The notes under the pieces were generated by a model that worked only from the letters and a program-made list of their open reading frames with translations, was not told the DNA's origin and did not search any database. Of a DNA stretch of 64,000 nt, positions 24,797-35,014 are shown piece after piece (within the stretch, counting starts at the first letter, position 1; each line of letters opens with the position of its first letter). The stretch spans positions 260,228 through 324,227 of the forward strand of contig MZZL01000060.1 in NCBI GenBank assembly GCA_002749535.1, given 5' to 3'. This DNA comes from Apophysomyces variabilis. Lineage: Eukaryota > Mucoromycota > Mucoromycetes > Mucorales > Mucoraceae. The translations under genes and the position numbers were made by a program.

Positions 24797-25268
24797 TCAA
24801 CCTCCCGTATCATTATATAAAGAGTATATACAGAAGACTTTCGGGCAACTAAAATACAATGTTTTCCACTTTAAGTATACAGCTATGCGAAGACCACCAA
24901 AATCTTGCTTTACCGAGGGGCAGCTGTTACTTTCATGGGGTATGGCAGTACTATTTTGGGGAAAAACCTTAGCAAAGATGTTGCTTTTACCCTGAATCTG
25001 CCTAACAGTGTTCTTTCGCATTAAAATCTAAATAAATCTTCATCCCTCCCGTACCCTAAACGTCCCCATACATAGTATTTCTTTTGTGGCGCACTAAAAC
25101 TTCAACAGGTTCATTAAGAATTGAGAGGGGAAAAATTTGATTATTTTGTGCGTTGCAAGCTTTGAATGAAGTTCCTTCAAAAATAACCAAAGCTTTTACT
25201 GAGAGCATCAGAATGCCAATTTCAATAAATGAACCGCCTATCACAAGCCAGACATTTGACATTTTCAT
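24797..25268 (-). pseudogene. small membrane-protein-like unit U, copy 1
   Basis: Two minus-strand open stretches. 25268-25056 holds a hydrophobic helix (VWLVIGGSFIEIGILML) followed by FKACNAQNNQIF and NEPVEVLV. 25021-24797 begins MRKNTVRQIQGKSN. Both match parts of the unit at 28150-28738 (KFNAVSGN, EPKTDVYVVYEVLM, then AVRQL), at protein and DNA level. Copy 1 carries an extra ~60 nt with a stop between EVL and the VRQ part. Family unknown. The pair shows that the array arose by duplication of blocks larger than one gene. Confidence 0.4.
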
Positions 25269-25437
25269 GTTAGCTTATCGCGTGTCGAGGTGTCATACTT
25301 CAAATGAGTGTATATGCGCAAAATGTCTAACTTATACATACGTTTAATGCAACAAGAATTGCACATCAAAATGATCGACCTGTTCTGAAAGACTTTGCAT
25401 TAAACATGCAAAGACTTGTTATGTTATTCCGTGATTT

Positions 25438-26052
25438 TTGCATATGATGTAACCCCTTTGGAAGCCCTTGACATAGTTCTAGATCTCATTGATGGGTCTG
25501 AAAGTTTGTCCCGTGTGTATCACATCGATTTTTGTCAGTGTGTTATATGTGTATAGAAAAAGGGACGGATAGAATCCTTTGAGACTGTTGGATACCTTTA
25601 TTTCATTCAACTTGTCTGCCTATTTATAATTATTTGCTCTTATGCGGGATTTGTAATTAGTGAACGTTCTTCTCGGCGATAGGTGTATGATTTAGCTAAG
25701 TGTAATAACTGCGGTAGAGCAGTGTCACCTTGTCTTCATCCTCGGTGATAGATCTCTGATTTAGAGAAGAGGTGCAGTCGGTGTTCCAAACTAGAGAAGT
25801 TCACTGTAAATGGAAACACGTTAATTCCGATCATCCTGTTCATGGAACACAAGTACTAGGAAGTCACACTACGACAGCGACGTATACCACAGTGAGAAGT
25901 GTATCCGTCTTATGGAGTTGCTCAATGTCGTCGCATATGTCTTTGATTCTTTTGACGAGTTTGTCCAAATCAAGCTCGCAGGATAGCGCATCGATTTTTT
26001 CAACAAAATTTTGAACAGGTCACAGAGTTTGTTTTGGAGCAGTATCCTGCAT
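25438..26052 (-). pseudogene. small coiled-coil gene broken by a solo LTR
   Basis: On the minus strand an ATG at 26052 opens MQDTAPKQTL, one stop, then VQNFVEKIDALSCELDLDK and RIKDICDDIEQLHKTDTLL. At this point the LTR at 25539-25891 interrupts it. Skipping the LTR and one target-site copy continues the same frame: TKIDVIHTGQTFRPINEI, a stop, then NYVKGFQRGYIICKNHGIT. The frame thus survives across the insertion, implying the gene was open when the element landed. A second relic of this family lies at 22602-22837. Function unknown. Confidence 0.5.
25539..25891. mobile_element. solo LTR, copy 1
   Basis: A 353-bp unit with termini TGTGTTATAT...GTATACCACA, inverted TGTG/CACA ends typical of LTRs. 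It is nearly identical (about 3 differences) to 27596-27948. Flanks GTCAG and GTGAG fit a 5-bp target-site duplication with one change. There is no internal retrotransposon region, so it is a solo LTR left by recombination. Confidence 0.8.
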
Positions 26053-26088
26053 AAAGATAAACTACTTTATTCCTAATGATTTCTTGGC

Positions 26089-27134
26089 TTAGCTAGTTGC
26101 TTTCATAGTCAATCTCGTTTCCACTCTCTTCATCATCAAATCGTCATCTTCATCATCATCATCTTCGTCATCTTTCTGTTTTTCGGGAGCACCATGACTT
26201 GAAACTTTTACGAAATCGCTTTTATCGCTACTGTGGCTCTCTTTGTTTATATCGCTTTGACATTCTTTGATCTCATCGTCTTGGCGAGCTTGCACATGAA
26301 GTTGCAATGATGAGATAACTTTGTTCCCTAACATGCCCCATTTGCTTGTAGTAAAAGCTTTCTCAAACGTCTCTGGAGAATTGAGTTGCTTTGTTTCCCC
26401 TTCCGATGATGTATATGCTAAATAATAGCGATTGGGTTACAAATGCAATTGCCTTTGTATCTATGTCAAGAAGAAGCTATACATTAAAACCTATGTAAAC
26501 AAACTCTAGCAGCATTAAGTTACCTCGTTACACAGGCTCCTGTAACCTATGGTTTCCTTAAAACCCATATAATGGTCACTCGAGTTATCGTCATCGTGCA
26601 CTGCGACAATGATTGAAGCTCCTTTCAGACAAATCTTCTGTTCTTCTAGCTCCTCGCAGGCTGTTTCTACCTCACGTAACTTCGCTCGTAGTTCCTCGCA
26701 GCATTGTCGTTGTTGGATCAGCTCAGAGTCAAGAAAGCTGCACCGTTCCTTCTTTTCGTGGTAATCGCGCTCTAATCCTTTGATACGAAGTGTATCCTTG
26801 CACGCACCAATATTTAGTTTGCATATCTCTAACTTGTCTATGAGTGAGATTCTATCCTGCTCTGTTATGTGGCTGGAGTTATGGATGTAATCTTCATAAT
26901 ACTGAATATCGTCGTATAAACGAGAGATTTTCTCCATAAATCTATCTTGCAGCCCCACCGAATATTCCTGATCAATTTTTTTTATTCACGTCGATTGACG
27001 TACGTTGCAGACGTTTGATAAGGTCCCCGATAATCATTGAGCCCTAGTATCCGCAGTTTGGTCATACATTTGTCCTTACTAAATAAGCAGTAACTTACAA
27101 CTGCACTTTCTTCAGTCGCTGCATCCAACTTCAT
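26089..27134 (-). pseudogene. coiled-coil/PB1-like family, copy B (decayed)
   Basis: Exon 1 (from 27134) encodes MKLDAATEESAV and ends at a GTAAGT donor. Exon 2 begins GSMIIGDLIKRLQ. A one-base shift in an A8 run leads to KIDQEYSVGLQDRFMEKI, then the family coiled coil (LRIKGLERDYHEKKERC, ELIQQRQCCEELRAKLREV) and the PB1-like first strand ASIIVAV with GYRSLCNEV. Exon 3 begins IQRQLHL, but the conserved Glu of LEPN is a TAA stop; the frame then continues as YYLAYTSSEGETKQLNSPE and ends in an Asp-rich tail with DKSDFVKVSS. The frameshift plus nonsense codon make it a pseudogene unless read through or mis-sequenced. Confidence 0.75.
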
Positions 27135-27242
27135 TCTTATTCTATAATGTATTTGAAGAACAGAAAAATGAAGCAATAGAATATAAGTATTACAGGTTCT
27201 ATACTATAGCTTTCAGTTTTTACCAGCCTTAGAAGAGACTAG

Positions 27243-27249
27243 TTTTATA
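27243..27249 (-). promoter_or_regulatory. TATA box of family copy B
   Basis: ACTATAAAACT on the minus strand, about 110 bp before the copy-B ATG. Confidence 0.35.
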
Positions 27250-27595
27250 GTGCTATCAGAGATTAGACTGCTATATAAAAGTTCTTCGGAGAAATGGTCG
27301 TCGGCAAGAATCTAAATGATGGATTACTCATGTCCAATGACCGGTTGTTATGATAACAGATGCAATATGGTAGGCGCCTTAGATCTTTCTCGCTACATGT
27401 ATATAAAGAGTAACCCGGAATGCTTGTCTATAACTTATGTCGTGTAGTATACCCGCCCCAAGTAGACTAATATAGTTGGGATCGTGGACTACAATCGTGG
27501 ATATATGGACCCGACAATGACTGGGGTCGTGTTTCTCCATTGGCTTCTTCAGCTTTACCAAAAGCGAGATGGACGGATACTGAATAGTTAAATAG
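27250..27595. other. intergenic stretch left of LTR copy 2
   Basis: No supported gene. Its last five bases, AATAG, are the left target-site duplication of the solo LTR. Confidence 0.4.
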
Positions 27596-27948
27596 TGTGT
27601 TATATGTAGATAGAAAAAGGGACGGATAGAATCCTTTGAGACTGTTGGATATCTTTATTTCATTCAACTTGTCTGCCTATTTATAATTATTTGCTCTTAT
27701 GCGGGATTTGTAATTAGTGAACGTTCTTCTCGGCGATAGGTGTATGATTTAGCTAAGTGTAATAACTGCGGTAGAGCAGTGTCACCTTGTCTTCATCCTC
27801 GGTGATAGATCTCTGATTTAGAGAAGAGGTGCAGTCGGTGTTCCAAACTAGAGAAGTTCACTGTAAATGGAAACACGTTAATTCCGATCATCCTGTTCAT
27901 GGAACACAAGTACTAGGAAGTCACACTACGACAGCGACGTATACCACA
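27596..27948. mobile_element. solo LTR, copy 2
   Basis: Same 353-bp unit as at 25539-25891, with ends TGTGTTATAT and TATACCACA. It is flanked by a perfect 5-bp target-site duplication AATAG (27591-27595 and 27949-27953). Because each copy has its own flanking duplication, the two are independent insertions and not the two ends of one element. Confidence 0.85.
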
Positions 27949-28149
27949 AATAGGTTACGCCCATTTGACATTATTCTCATAGAGGTTTGCACAGTAACTC
28001 CGAGGAACTTTACTGCTCAATGAAAAACAAATGGAATGTTATATTTCATCCCAACCGGATGGTATGCTATATTTTGGCTTAAGAAAGATCTGTTGCTGTA
28101 CAATTTGTATGTCGTATTTTATACTCTTCCATGTGGGATGTCATGAGCA

Positions 28150-28738
28150 TTAAAAACATGCTATGTTTGCCGCTCTAAAGACCTGCCAAGCAAAAATCGG
28201 TGACGAAAACCTTACTATTCGTGAATTACTGCGAAAACCTTCACTAAAACTATTGTTTTCCTGAAAGTAAGCATCGGAGAACAGACACTCTCCTCTACAA
28301 AGAAAATACTTATAGTAGAAAATGTGGTGAAAATTACAACTTCCCTTGTCATCATAGCAACCATCTGGAGACGATATTGATGCAATAATCCTCAATCGCA
28401 GCTCTGTATACACATCAATACCCATAGATTCTGCCTTTATCAAAATGTATTAATTAGTTTCCTATCTTTAATGTTCATGCCAGTATGCAATTATAGAAGG
28501 AATGTTATGGTTTGCATCCATCCTAAAGCTGTCTAACAGCTTCACTATGCATTAAAACTTCATAAACCACGTATACATCAGTCTTAGGCTCTAAAAGATT
28601 GCCACTCACAGCATTGAATTTCGCCCCCACTAGGAAACCAAATAAGATTGTTTTAGAACTAAAGAATATCCAAACTATAAAGGTCTTGGGCGCTACTATG
28701 TTTTGGATGATAGGAGCAGTAGTGGCTCTATTAGCCAC
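28150..28738 (-). pseudogene. small membrane-protein-like unit U, copy 2
   Basis: The minus strand from 28738 reads a hydrophobic segment (TFIVWIFFSSKTILFGFLVG) followed by KFNAVSGNLLEPKTDVYVVYEVLM and AVRQL, then a stop at 28523. A second open stretch, 28443-28150, may be its 3' part. It is homologous to 24797-25268, and both copies lie downstream of a PB1-like gene. No recognised family. Whether copy 2 is intact is unclear. Confidence 0.35.
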
Positions 28739-29147
28739 GATTAAATAGTTTTTATGGCTCCTCTATCCTCCCACCAAGACACGATTATGAATCACGATTC
28801 GGAGAGCTGATGTCATCTTCTATAGTACACAAGCTACACAGGTGTCTTTTCGGATCTATCCATGAGTCAAATTTCTTTGGCTTTGAATGCTCGTTTATTC
28901 TTCATAAAAGTCACATTATCGTTAACCAAGCAGTTTCATGATAGATTCCAACGAGTCACGAATTGCCAACTTATTGCGAGAAAATCTTGCCCTCAAGCCT
29001 TACCAGCGTTTCGAAATCAAGCGCACTGTTCTTCTCGCGGAGACCCTCAGATTTCTTGAAGCGCTATAGATCGTACTAATCGCGTTATAAAGTGTTTCCG
29101 GATCGTCCTTCGGCAACACAGACAACCTTGTACATAAAGAGAAGCTG
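28739..29147. other. intergenic stretch between unit U2 and copy D
   Basis: No gene recognised. It includes the 3' flank of copy D. Confidence 0.4.
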
Positions 29148-30325
29148 TTATTGATTGGCAATGCGAAGGTAGTTATTTACCTTTTTTACTTCTGCTTCTT
29201 CTTCCATTTTCTCCTCTTTAGAGGCGGAATTCGGACTATCGGAAGATGGAACTTCTACAAACCCGCTTTTCTCGCTTGTATCGCTTTTAACGTCCTGATC
29301 GTTCATGTCGCTTTCTTCCACCTTTCCGTTCTTTTGCTTTTCATCGCTTTGACATGGTTCCTTAGTGCTTTTTGATGTAATGTCCACAGATACTTCGAAG
29401 ACATAGACAAATTTCCCAAACAAAACGTGCGTTTTTGCGTTTTGGAACGCCCCGTTAAAGATTTCTGGGGAGTTAAGCTGCCTTTTCTCACCGTTCGAGG
29501 CAGTATAGGTCAAGCTAAAGCAGTCAGGTTCCAAAGATAGTCGCCTCTGTATCTATGGGCAAGAAGATATCAAAAAAAAGAATAAAGGGTTCATTAGGTA
29601 AACTACTAGGGCAGATTATCTGGTTGTACCTCTTCACATAAGCTATTGTAGCTTATATATCCTTCATCAAAAGTCAAGTGGTGAATTTTCCCATCATCTC
29701 CACCGCATAGTTGCACAATCATAGGATAGCTAAGAGCAATTCTCCGTTCTTCCAGCTGCTCCCGAGCTTTCTGTACTTCAAGTAACTTCTTCTGCAACTC
29801 GTCATAACATTGCTTTTGTTGCTTCATTTCAGAAACAAGACGGTTGTACGCTTTGTCCTTTTTGCGGTTCTCGTCCTCCAGACGTTTGATACGAAGACTG
29901 TCGTGACATTGCTTAATTTCTAGCTGGAAAAAGTCCAGCTTGTTCCCAAGCGAAGCTTTATCATCCTCCGTCAGAACAAAGTTTGTGTTGACATATGTTC
30001 TGTGATAGTTGATATCTTCATTGATACGATCTGTTGTCCTCAATGCCTCTTCATGAAGTGCCATGGAAAATTGTTGATCGTTAATTCGAGCATTCAGTTC
30101 GTTTAACATTTTCTGTAGACGGTCGATGGCATGGCTGATGACTGCTGCACCCTAATACCGCACATTCATTTCATATATTGTTTGTATACTACCAGAAAGG
30201 CTACTTACGGCTGTGCTGTGCTTATTCGCTACATTTGCGGAACCTGATACGATACCTGTTCCGGTACCTGTTGTGGCCGCAAAGTTGAATGTGCTTGCTG
30301 TGGTCGTTGAGCGTGAGGAACTCAT
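29148..30325 (-). CDS. coiled-coil/PB1-like family, copy D (347 aa)
   Basis: Exons 30325-30209, 30151-29630 and 29552-29148, all phase 0. Exon 1 is the longest N-terminus of the array: a Ser/Thr/Gly-rich segment (MSSSRSTTTASTF). Exon 2 starts GAAVISHAIDRLQKML and is a long coiled coil (CHDSLRIKRLEDENRKKDK, then QKKLLEVQKAREQLEERRI), closing with MIVQLCGG and GYISYNSLCEE. Exon 3, IQRRLSLEPDCFSLTYTAS, NGEKRQLNSPEIFNGAFQNAK and VYVFEVSVDI, completes what reads as a PB1-like beta-grasp fold (b-b-a-b-b-a-b) split by the intron. The acidic/Lys tail contains EKSGFVEVPSS, an F-x-x-V motif. Self-association through coiled coil and PB1 is expected by analogy. Function unknown. Confidence 0.8.
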
Positions 30326-30989
30326 GAGGCTTTAAAGTTTTTTTTGAAAGGGTTGCAAGTTGAATTAGCGTATCATACTGTTTTGGAGAGCTTTGGAGAA
30401 TTTTAACTTCCGTCGTTTTCTTCTTCTTCTTGGTCCCCTGTGTTCTCTGTGCGATATTTAGGTCTGTATCGCAGTGGTTACTGAGAGGAACGTTACAGAA
30501 TACACATTTTTCTGATTCTGGAACAAAGGCTGAGAGCCCAGTAAGATGACTCGGATCATTAGTTGTAAACAGCCAATTGCGACATCTACAGTATTCTATA
30601 AACCTGTAAAGTTCAGGAACCGAAAGCCAACTCAGTTACTCACTTTCTTCTGTCTCGAATCTTTAGTGTTCCTTCCCACATGTGGGGAGATAAAACGAGA
30701 ATTCAACGAAGACGCAGGGCTTCCACTTCATTTACGAGAATTTTTCAGCATCACTGCGGCTCCTTGGCCACTGAAATGATTTGCATACAAAGAGAAAAAC
30801 GTGCATCATCAAGCTCTATTTGAGAAACGATCATATATGTCAACTGGTTCCGTTGGCGTTTCAGACAACACTCTGAGTGATGACAAACTATTGGCCACTT
30901 TCCATGGTTTGAACTCGATTGTTTATTGTTTTGATTCTTGCATTTTCCTTCTCTCGACAATTGGAATCTGCAGTACCGACAACTTCTCG
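30326..30989. other. intergenic stretch between copies D and E
   Basis: Carries the promoter of copy D on the left, where no clear TATA box was found, and the 3' flank of copy E on the right. No further gene is supported. Confidence 0.45.
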
Positions 30990-31941
30990 TCATTCATAAC
31001 TGCCTTTCTCGCTTTCTTCGCCCTTTCCATTCTCTTCTTTTTCCTCATTTTGTCCTAGGTTTTCATTACTTTCTGTTAGAACTTGCACCCATATTTCCAG
31101 CGCATAGATAGTCTCCGTAGGCAAGAAATTGTGTGGTATTATAGTTTGGATGGCCGTCTTGAGCGTCTGTGGGGAGTTCAATGGCGCGGTTTTACCAGGC
31201 GTAATATATGTCAAAGCAAAGCAGTTCGGTTCCAAACACAATTGCTCCTGTATCTATAGAAAATAAGAGGAAAGAAACGAAATTTTCAGTTGAGTTAGGT
31301 TAAAACGTTTCCATAAATCGGGCAATCTACCTTTTGACTCAGGCCTCTGTAGCTTACGTATCCGTCATCGAAACTCAGATGATGGATTTTCCCGTTATCT
31401 TTCCTGACTGCTTTAACAATCAGAGGATATGCAATACGAACGCTCTGCTCTTCAAGCTTCTCCCGTGTTATTTCTAGTTCGCGTACTTTTTTCTGCAGCT
31501 CCTCGCAGAATTGTTGTTGGCGGCTCAACTCATCAGCAAGAGAGTCGCGCACTTCATCTTTTTGGCGGTTTTCGTCTTCCAAACGTTTGATACAAAGCTT
31601 GTTGTGACAATGCTCAACTTTTAGCTCGAATATATCCAATTTGTTTCTGAGCGTCTCCCTCTCTTGCTCCGTTACATGTGTGTTCGTGACGATGTAGCTC
31701 TTATAGTACTCAATATCCTCTCTTAAGCGCATAATTGTATTCATTGGGTCTTCAAGTAATAATCTTATAGATTGCACTTCATTGACCCGTTTATCTACGC
31801 CAGCTAATATCGTCTGTAGGCGTTCGATGGCGTCGGCAATGACGGCTGCACCCTGACTCCCAGTCATTAATCAATTCACAGATTTGTGTCAAAACCGAAC
31901 TCGCTTACATTATTGCTTGCAGAAACGGGAGGAGACGCCAT
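30990..31941 (-). CDS. coiled-coil/PB1-like family, copy E (272 aa)
   Basis: Exons 31941-31909, 31852-31331 and 31253-30990, phase-0 joins, introns 56 and 77 nt. Exon 1 encodes only MASPPVSASNN. Exon 2 (174 codons, the same length as in copies D and H) starts GAAVIADAIERLQTILAG and carries LRNKLDIFELKVEHCHNKL, CIKRLEDENRQKDE and QQQFCEELQKKVRELE. The PB1-like part runs from LIVKAVRKDNGKIHHLSF through YRGLSQK into exon 3 (CLEPNCFALTYITPG, NSPQTLKTAIQ, ALEIWVQV). The tail is acidic but stops at EKGSYE, exactly where paralogues continue as EKSGFVEVP, so this copy lacks the F-x-x-V motif. Confidence 0.8.
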
Positions 31942-32242
31942 AGATATTTTTCGTGCAGGAAAGGTTATAGACCTCGAATCTCCGAAATTCATGCTGCTTG
32001 AATCTTGGATAGTGCAAGTGCTATTAAGTATCCAGGAACCTCAGTAGGAGTTTCTACTTTCTGATACCGCCTCACGCACCATCTGTGTTACGGTATTGTT
32101 TTGTGACACTCAGCTTGAATGGAAGACATGCTGTTTGCCAAACTACCAACTTTTATTTTTTTCCAATTGATTGATTTTTCTTGCTTTAGCTATTTACTAA
32201 ATTGTTTCCTATTCTTCTTGTGATGCTTGTAGAGTCAAGCAG
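31942..32242. other. intergenic stretch between copies E and F
   Basis: Promoter of copy E and 3' flank of copy F. No clear TATA box was seen. Confidence 0.4.
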
Positions 32243-33151
32243 TTAAATTGTTTCAAAATCGCTTTTTTCGCTTTTCCCGTTATCTGATCCTTCCGTATTC
32301 TCTTTCGATCGAGGCTCCACACGAACCTCCAACGCCAAGACATGAACGTCAAACAAGAGGCGTGGTTTCGCGCTTTCAAACGCATTCTCAAACATCTTTG
32401 GAGATGATATCTGCTTCATTTCCCCATTAGATGCAGTATAGGAGAGCGAGAAACAGTCAGCTTCCAAAGAGTAACATTTTTGTATCTTGAAAACAGGAAA
32501 GTAAAAGGCAATTGAGTGATAAATCAAGATCATCGGTAAATGTCCGTACCTTTTTGCACAAAGCGTTGTAACTAATATAACCTTCATCAAAAGTCAAATG
32601 ATGGACTTTTTCCTCGCCATCACTGAGAATCGCCCTAACGATTAAGGAACTTGATAAAGGAATCCTTCGTTCTTCTAGTTCTTCCCGAACTATCTCGAGC
32701 TCGCGTAATTTTTTCGATACCTCATCGCAGTATTGTTGTTTCTCCTGTAGTTGTGTCTTGAGCGAATCACGCTCTGCGTTGGTCTTTTTATTTTCATCCT
32801 CAAGACTCTTGATTCGAAGTTTATCATCACATTGTTTGATTTCAAGTTCAAACTTCTCCAAAGTGCTTTTCACCGATCCTTTATCTCCGTCTGACAAGAA
32901 ACGGTTCTCGTTGCTGGACTTTTTATAATAGTCGACGTCTCCTTTTATGCGACCAATCGTTTTCATCGAGTCTTCGTGAAGAGTCGCCGAAAAGTTTTCT
33001 TTGTCTACTCGATTATCGACGTCTTTAAGCATTTTCTGGAGACGTCCAATGGCGTCGTTTATGGTTGCTAATGCCTAATACAGGGTCACTATGTGTGCTC
33101 TACTAAAACACAAGTATTGATGTCACTTACCGCTGCGCTTTCATTCCCCAT
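32243..33151 (-). CDS. coiled-coil/PB1-like family, copy F (262 aa)
   Basis: Exons 33151-33131, 33074-32550 and 32485-32243, phase-0 joins. Exon 1 is seven codons (MGNESAA). Exon 2 begins ALATINDAIGRLQKMLKDV with the coiled coil CDDKLRIKSLEDENKKTNA and QYCDEVSKKLRELEIVREE. The PB1-like half-domain SLIVRAILSDGE...HHLTFDEGYISYNALCKK continues in exon 3 as LEADCFSLSYTASNGEMKQ, SSPKMFENAFESAKP and VLALEVRVEP. The tail is the shortest and ends KSEKSDFETI at the very C-terminus, so the conserved aromatic-x-x-hydrophobic motif forms the last four residues. A TATA box lies about 75 bp before the ATG. Confidence 0.82.
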
Positions 33152-33224
33152 TGTTGATCAGCTATACTTTCTACTCGGCAAAGAAAAAGCTAAGGAACAG
33201 AAGGATGACAGCTTAAAATGCTTT

Positions 33225-33232
33225 TTTATATA
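33225..33232 (-). promoter_or_regulatory. TATA box of copy F
   Basis: TATATAAA on the minus strand, 75-81 bp before the copy-F start. Confidence 0.5.
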
Positions 33233-34001
33233 TGGCGGATTTTGAAAGTTTTCTTTCACAATGCAATTTTGCTTAACTCTGGGAAAGTTTTACTCTTGTC
33301 TCACGTTAAGGAGTGTTCTCGCCGAGATGAGATGAAACAGTTCAGCGGCCCACTCTTCTTTAGAACCAGCTTTTGGACGATGGTTAATTTACATGGTTGC
33401 TGCATCTTTTAACTCTAGGTTAAAGTTGGAATGTGAGCAACGTTGTCTATAATAACAAAGTACAGCAACACTCACCAACCATAAATGGTAGACTGAGGTT
33501 TGATTTTGCTGCATATGTCGAACGCTTGTTGCATGAAACAGACTACTTACTTTACGCTACCCGTGACAGGAGTAGGAAATGCGATTAAACTTTGTTTGAT
33601 TTACACTACGAAATCTCTGATCTGCAGAATGGTAATACCTGATTGGAAAAGCTCTCTGTAGGGTGACTCATGTATTCCGCTCCAACATGTAGACTTGATA
33701 TAGTATCCTTGCATGCCATCGACCTTTTGCATGCCATATATGACCGGCATCACAAAATAGATAACTTCAATGATAGAATTAGTCCTCAGACGTTGAAGAA
33801 GCACTTTTAACTGTCCTCAGACGTTGAAGAAGCACTTTTAACGCTTAGTCATGCTTGATAGGTAAAATGTTCCCCAACTATTTCAAGCATAGCTCGTTTG
33901 GAGTTCCTTTGCTTTATCATTATAGTCAACATTTTGTATCAATAATAGTGATTTAAACAACTCGGAGCAACTCGTTCAACTATTTATTTGCTGCGCTATT
34001 C
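33233..34001. other. intergenic stretch between copies F and G
   Basis: No gene recognised. It includes a short tandem duplication (33782-33842) and the 3' flank of copy G. Confidence 0.45.
33782..33842. repeat. tandem duplication, 31-bp period
   Basis: GTCCTCAGACGTTGAAGAAG followed by CACTTTTAAC occurs twice in a row with one spacer base; 30 identical positions in each unit. Confidence 0.9.
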
Positions 34002-35014
34002 TCATTGATTTGGCTGTTCTGGAGCAGAAGACTCTTGGACAGAAGGATCTTGTAGAGAAGTGTCTGGAGGAGGATCTGCAGCACCCGATGCTGGAACTTC
34101 TACGAATTCGCTTTTGTCACTCTCGTTAGTTTGACATCCATCCACGTTGTCATTAGGGTGAACTTCTAGCTGGATTTCCAATGCTTGCATAGGTCTATAA
34201 AATACAAGTGGCGTTTTAGCCTCCTGGAAGGCATCCACAAATGTCTGTGGAGAATCGACCGGTTTCATTTGTCCATCTGATGCAATATACGATAAGGAAA
34301 ACCTGTCGGGCTGCAAACCGTAGTAATCTTGTATCTATCACAAGAAGAAACACAATTAACTTGTGCAGGCACTCATGAAAGAATAGTTACCTCACTATGC
34401 AGTCGTTTATAGCTTATATAATCTTTGAAAGTCAAATAGGGAGCTTTTCCCTCGTTCCCACCGAGTATTCTGACGATAATCAGTTCTTGAATAGGAATTT
34501 TTCGTTCTTCTTGTTCTTCCCGGGCTATCTCTAGCTCAAGCAATCTTTCCTCAAGCTCATTGCAATGCTGCGTTTTGGAATGCAATTCAGAGTTAACGGC
34601 ATTTAGCTTCTCATCCTTCTCATAGTTCGTGTACTCCAAACACTTGATCCGCAATTTGTCATAGCATCGTTTAATTAAAAGTTCCAACCTTTCCATCATG
34701 TTTCTGAGTGAAGCTTTGACTTCCTCCGCTATAGGAGCATTTTCATTAACGTATCTCTTTTGATCGTCAAGATCTTCCTTTATACGGTCTATAGCTTTCG
34801 TCGACTCATTATAAAAGGTCCAAGAAAACACTTCTCCCTCGATGCGCTGATCCACTCCTTTCAATCTGTTATTGAGACGTTCCACGTGATCACCGATAAT
34901 TGCGAAACCCTAAAGACGATTGTTTATGTATACATTGTATGTATCAGATAGAATATCGCTTACGACTGCGCTTCCGCTACCCAATGCGCTTTCATTACTC
35001 TCTGCGTTACACAT
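34002..35014 (-). CDS. coiled-coil/PB1-like family, copy G (300 aa)
   Basis: Exons 35014-34964, 34909-34391 and 34334-34002, all phase 0, introns 54 and 56 nt. The N-terminus is MCNAESNESALGSGSAV. Exon 2 begins GFAIIGDHVERLNNRLKGV and contains RNMMERLELLIKRCYDKL, RIKCLEYTNYEKDEK, ELEERLLELEIAREEQEER and the PB1-like start LIIVRILGG...APYLTFKDYISYKRLHSE. Exon 3 gives LQPDRFSLSYIASDGQMKP, DSPQTFVDAFQEAKTP and QALEIQLEVH. The tail contains ESDKSEFVEVPAS, a full version of the shared F-V-E-V motif with acidic residues in front, followed by a Pro/Gln-rich end. A TATA-like TATATATTAT lies about 50 bp upstream. Confidence 0.82.

Noticed and set aside
25539..27948. A complete LTR retrotransposon bounded by the two 353-bp repeats
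   Set aside because: The interior holds a paralogous host gene (copy B) on the minus strand and no gag or pol. Each LTR has its own flanking 5-bp duplication.
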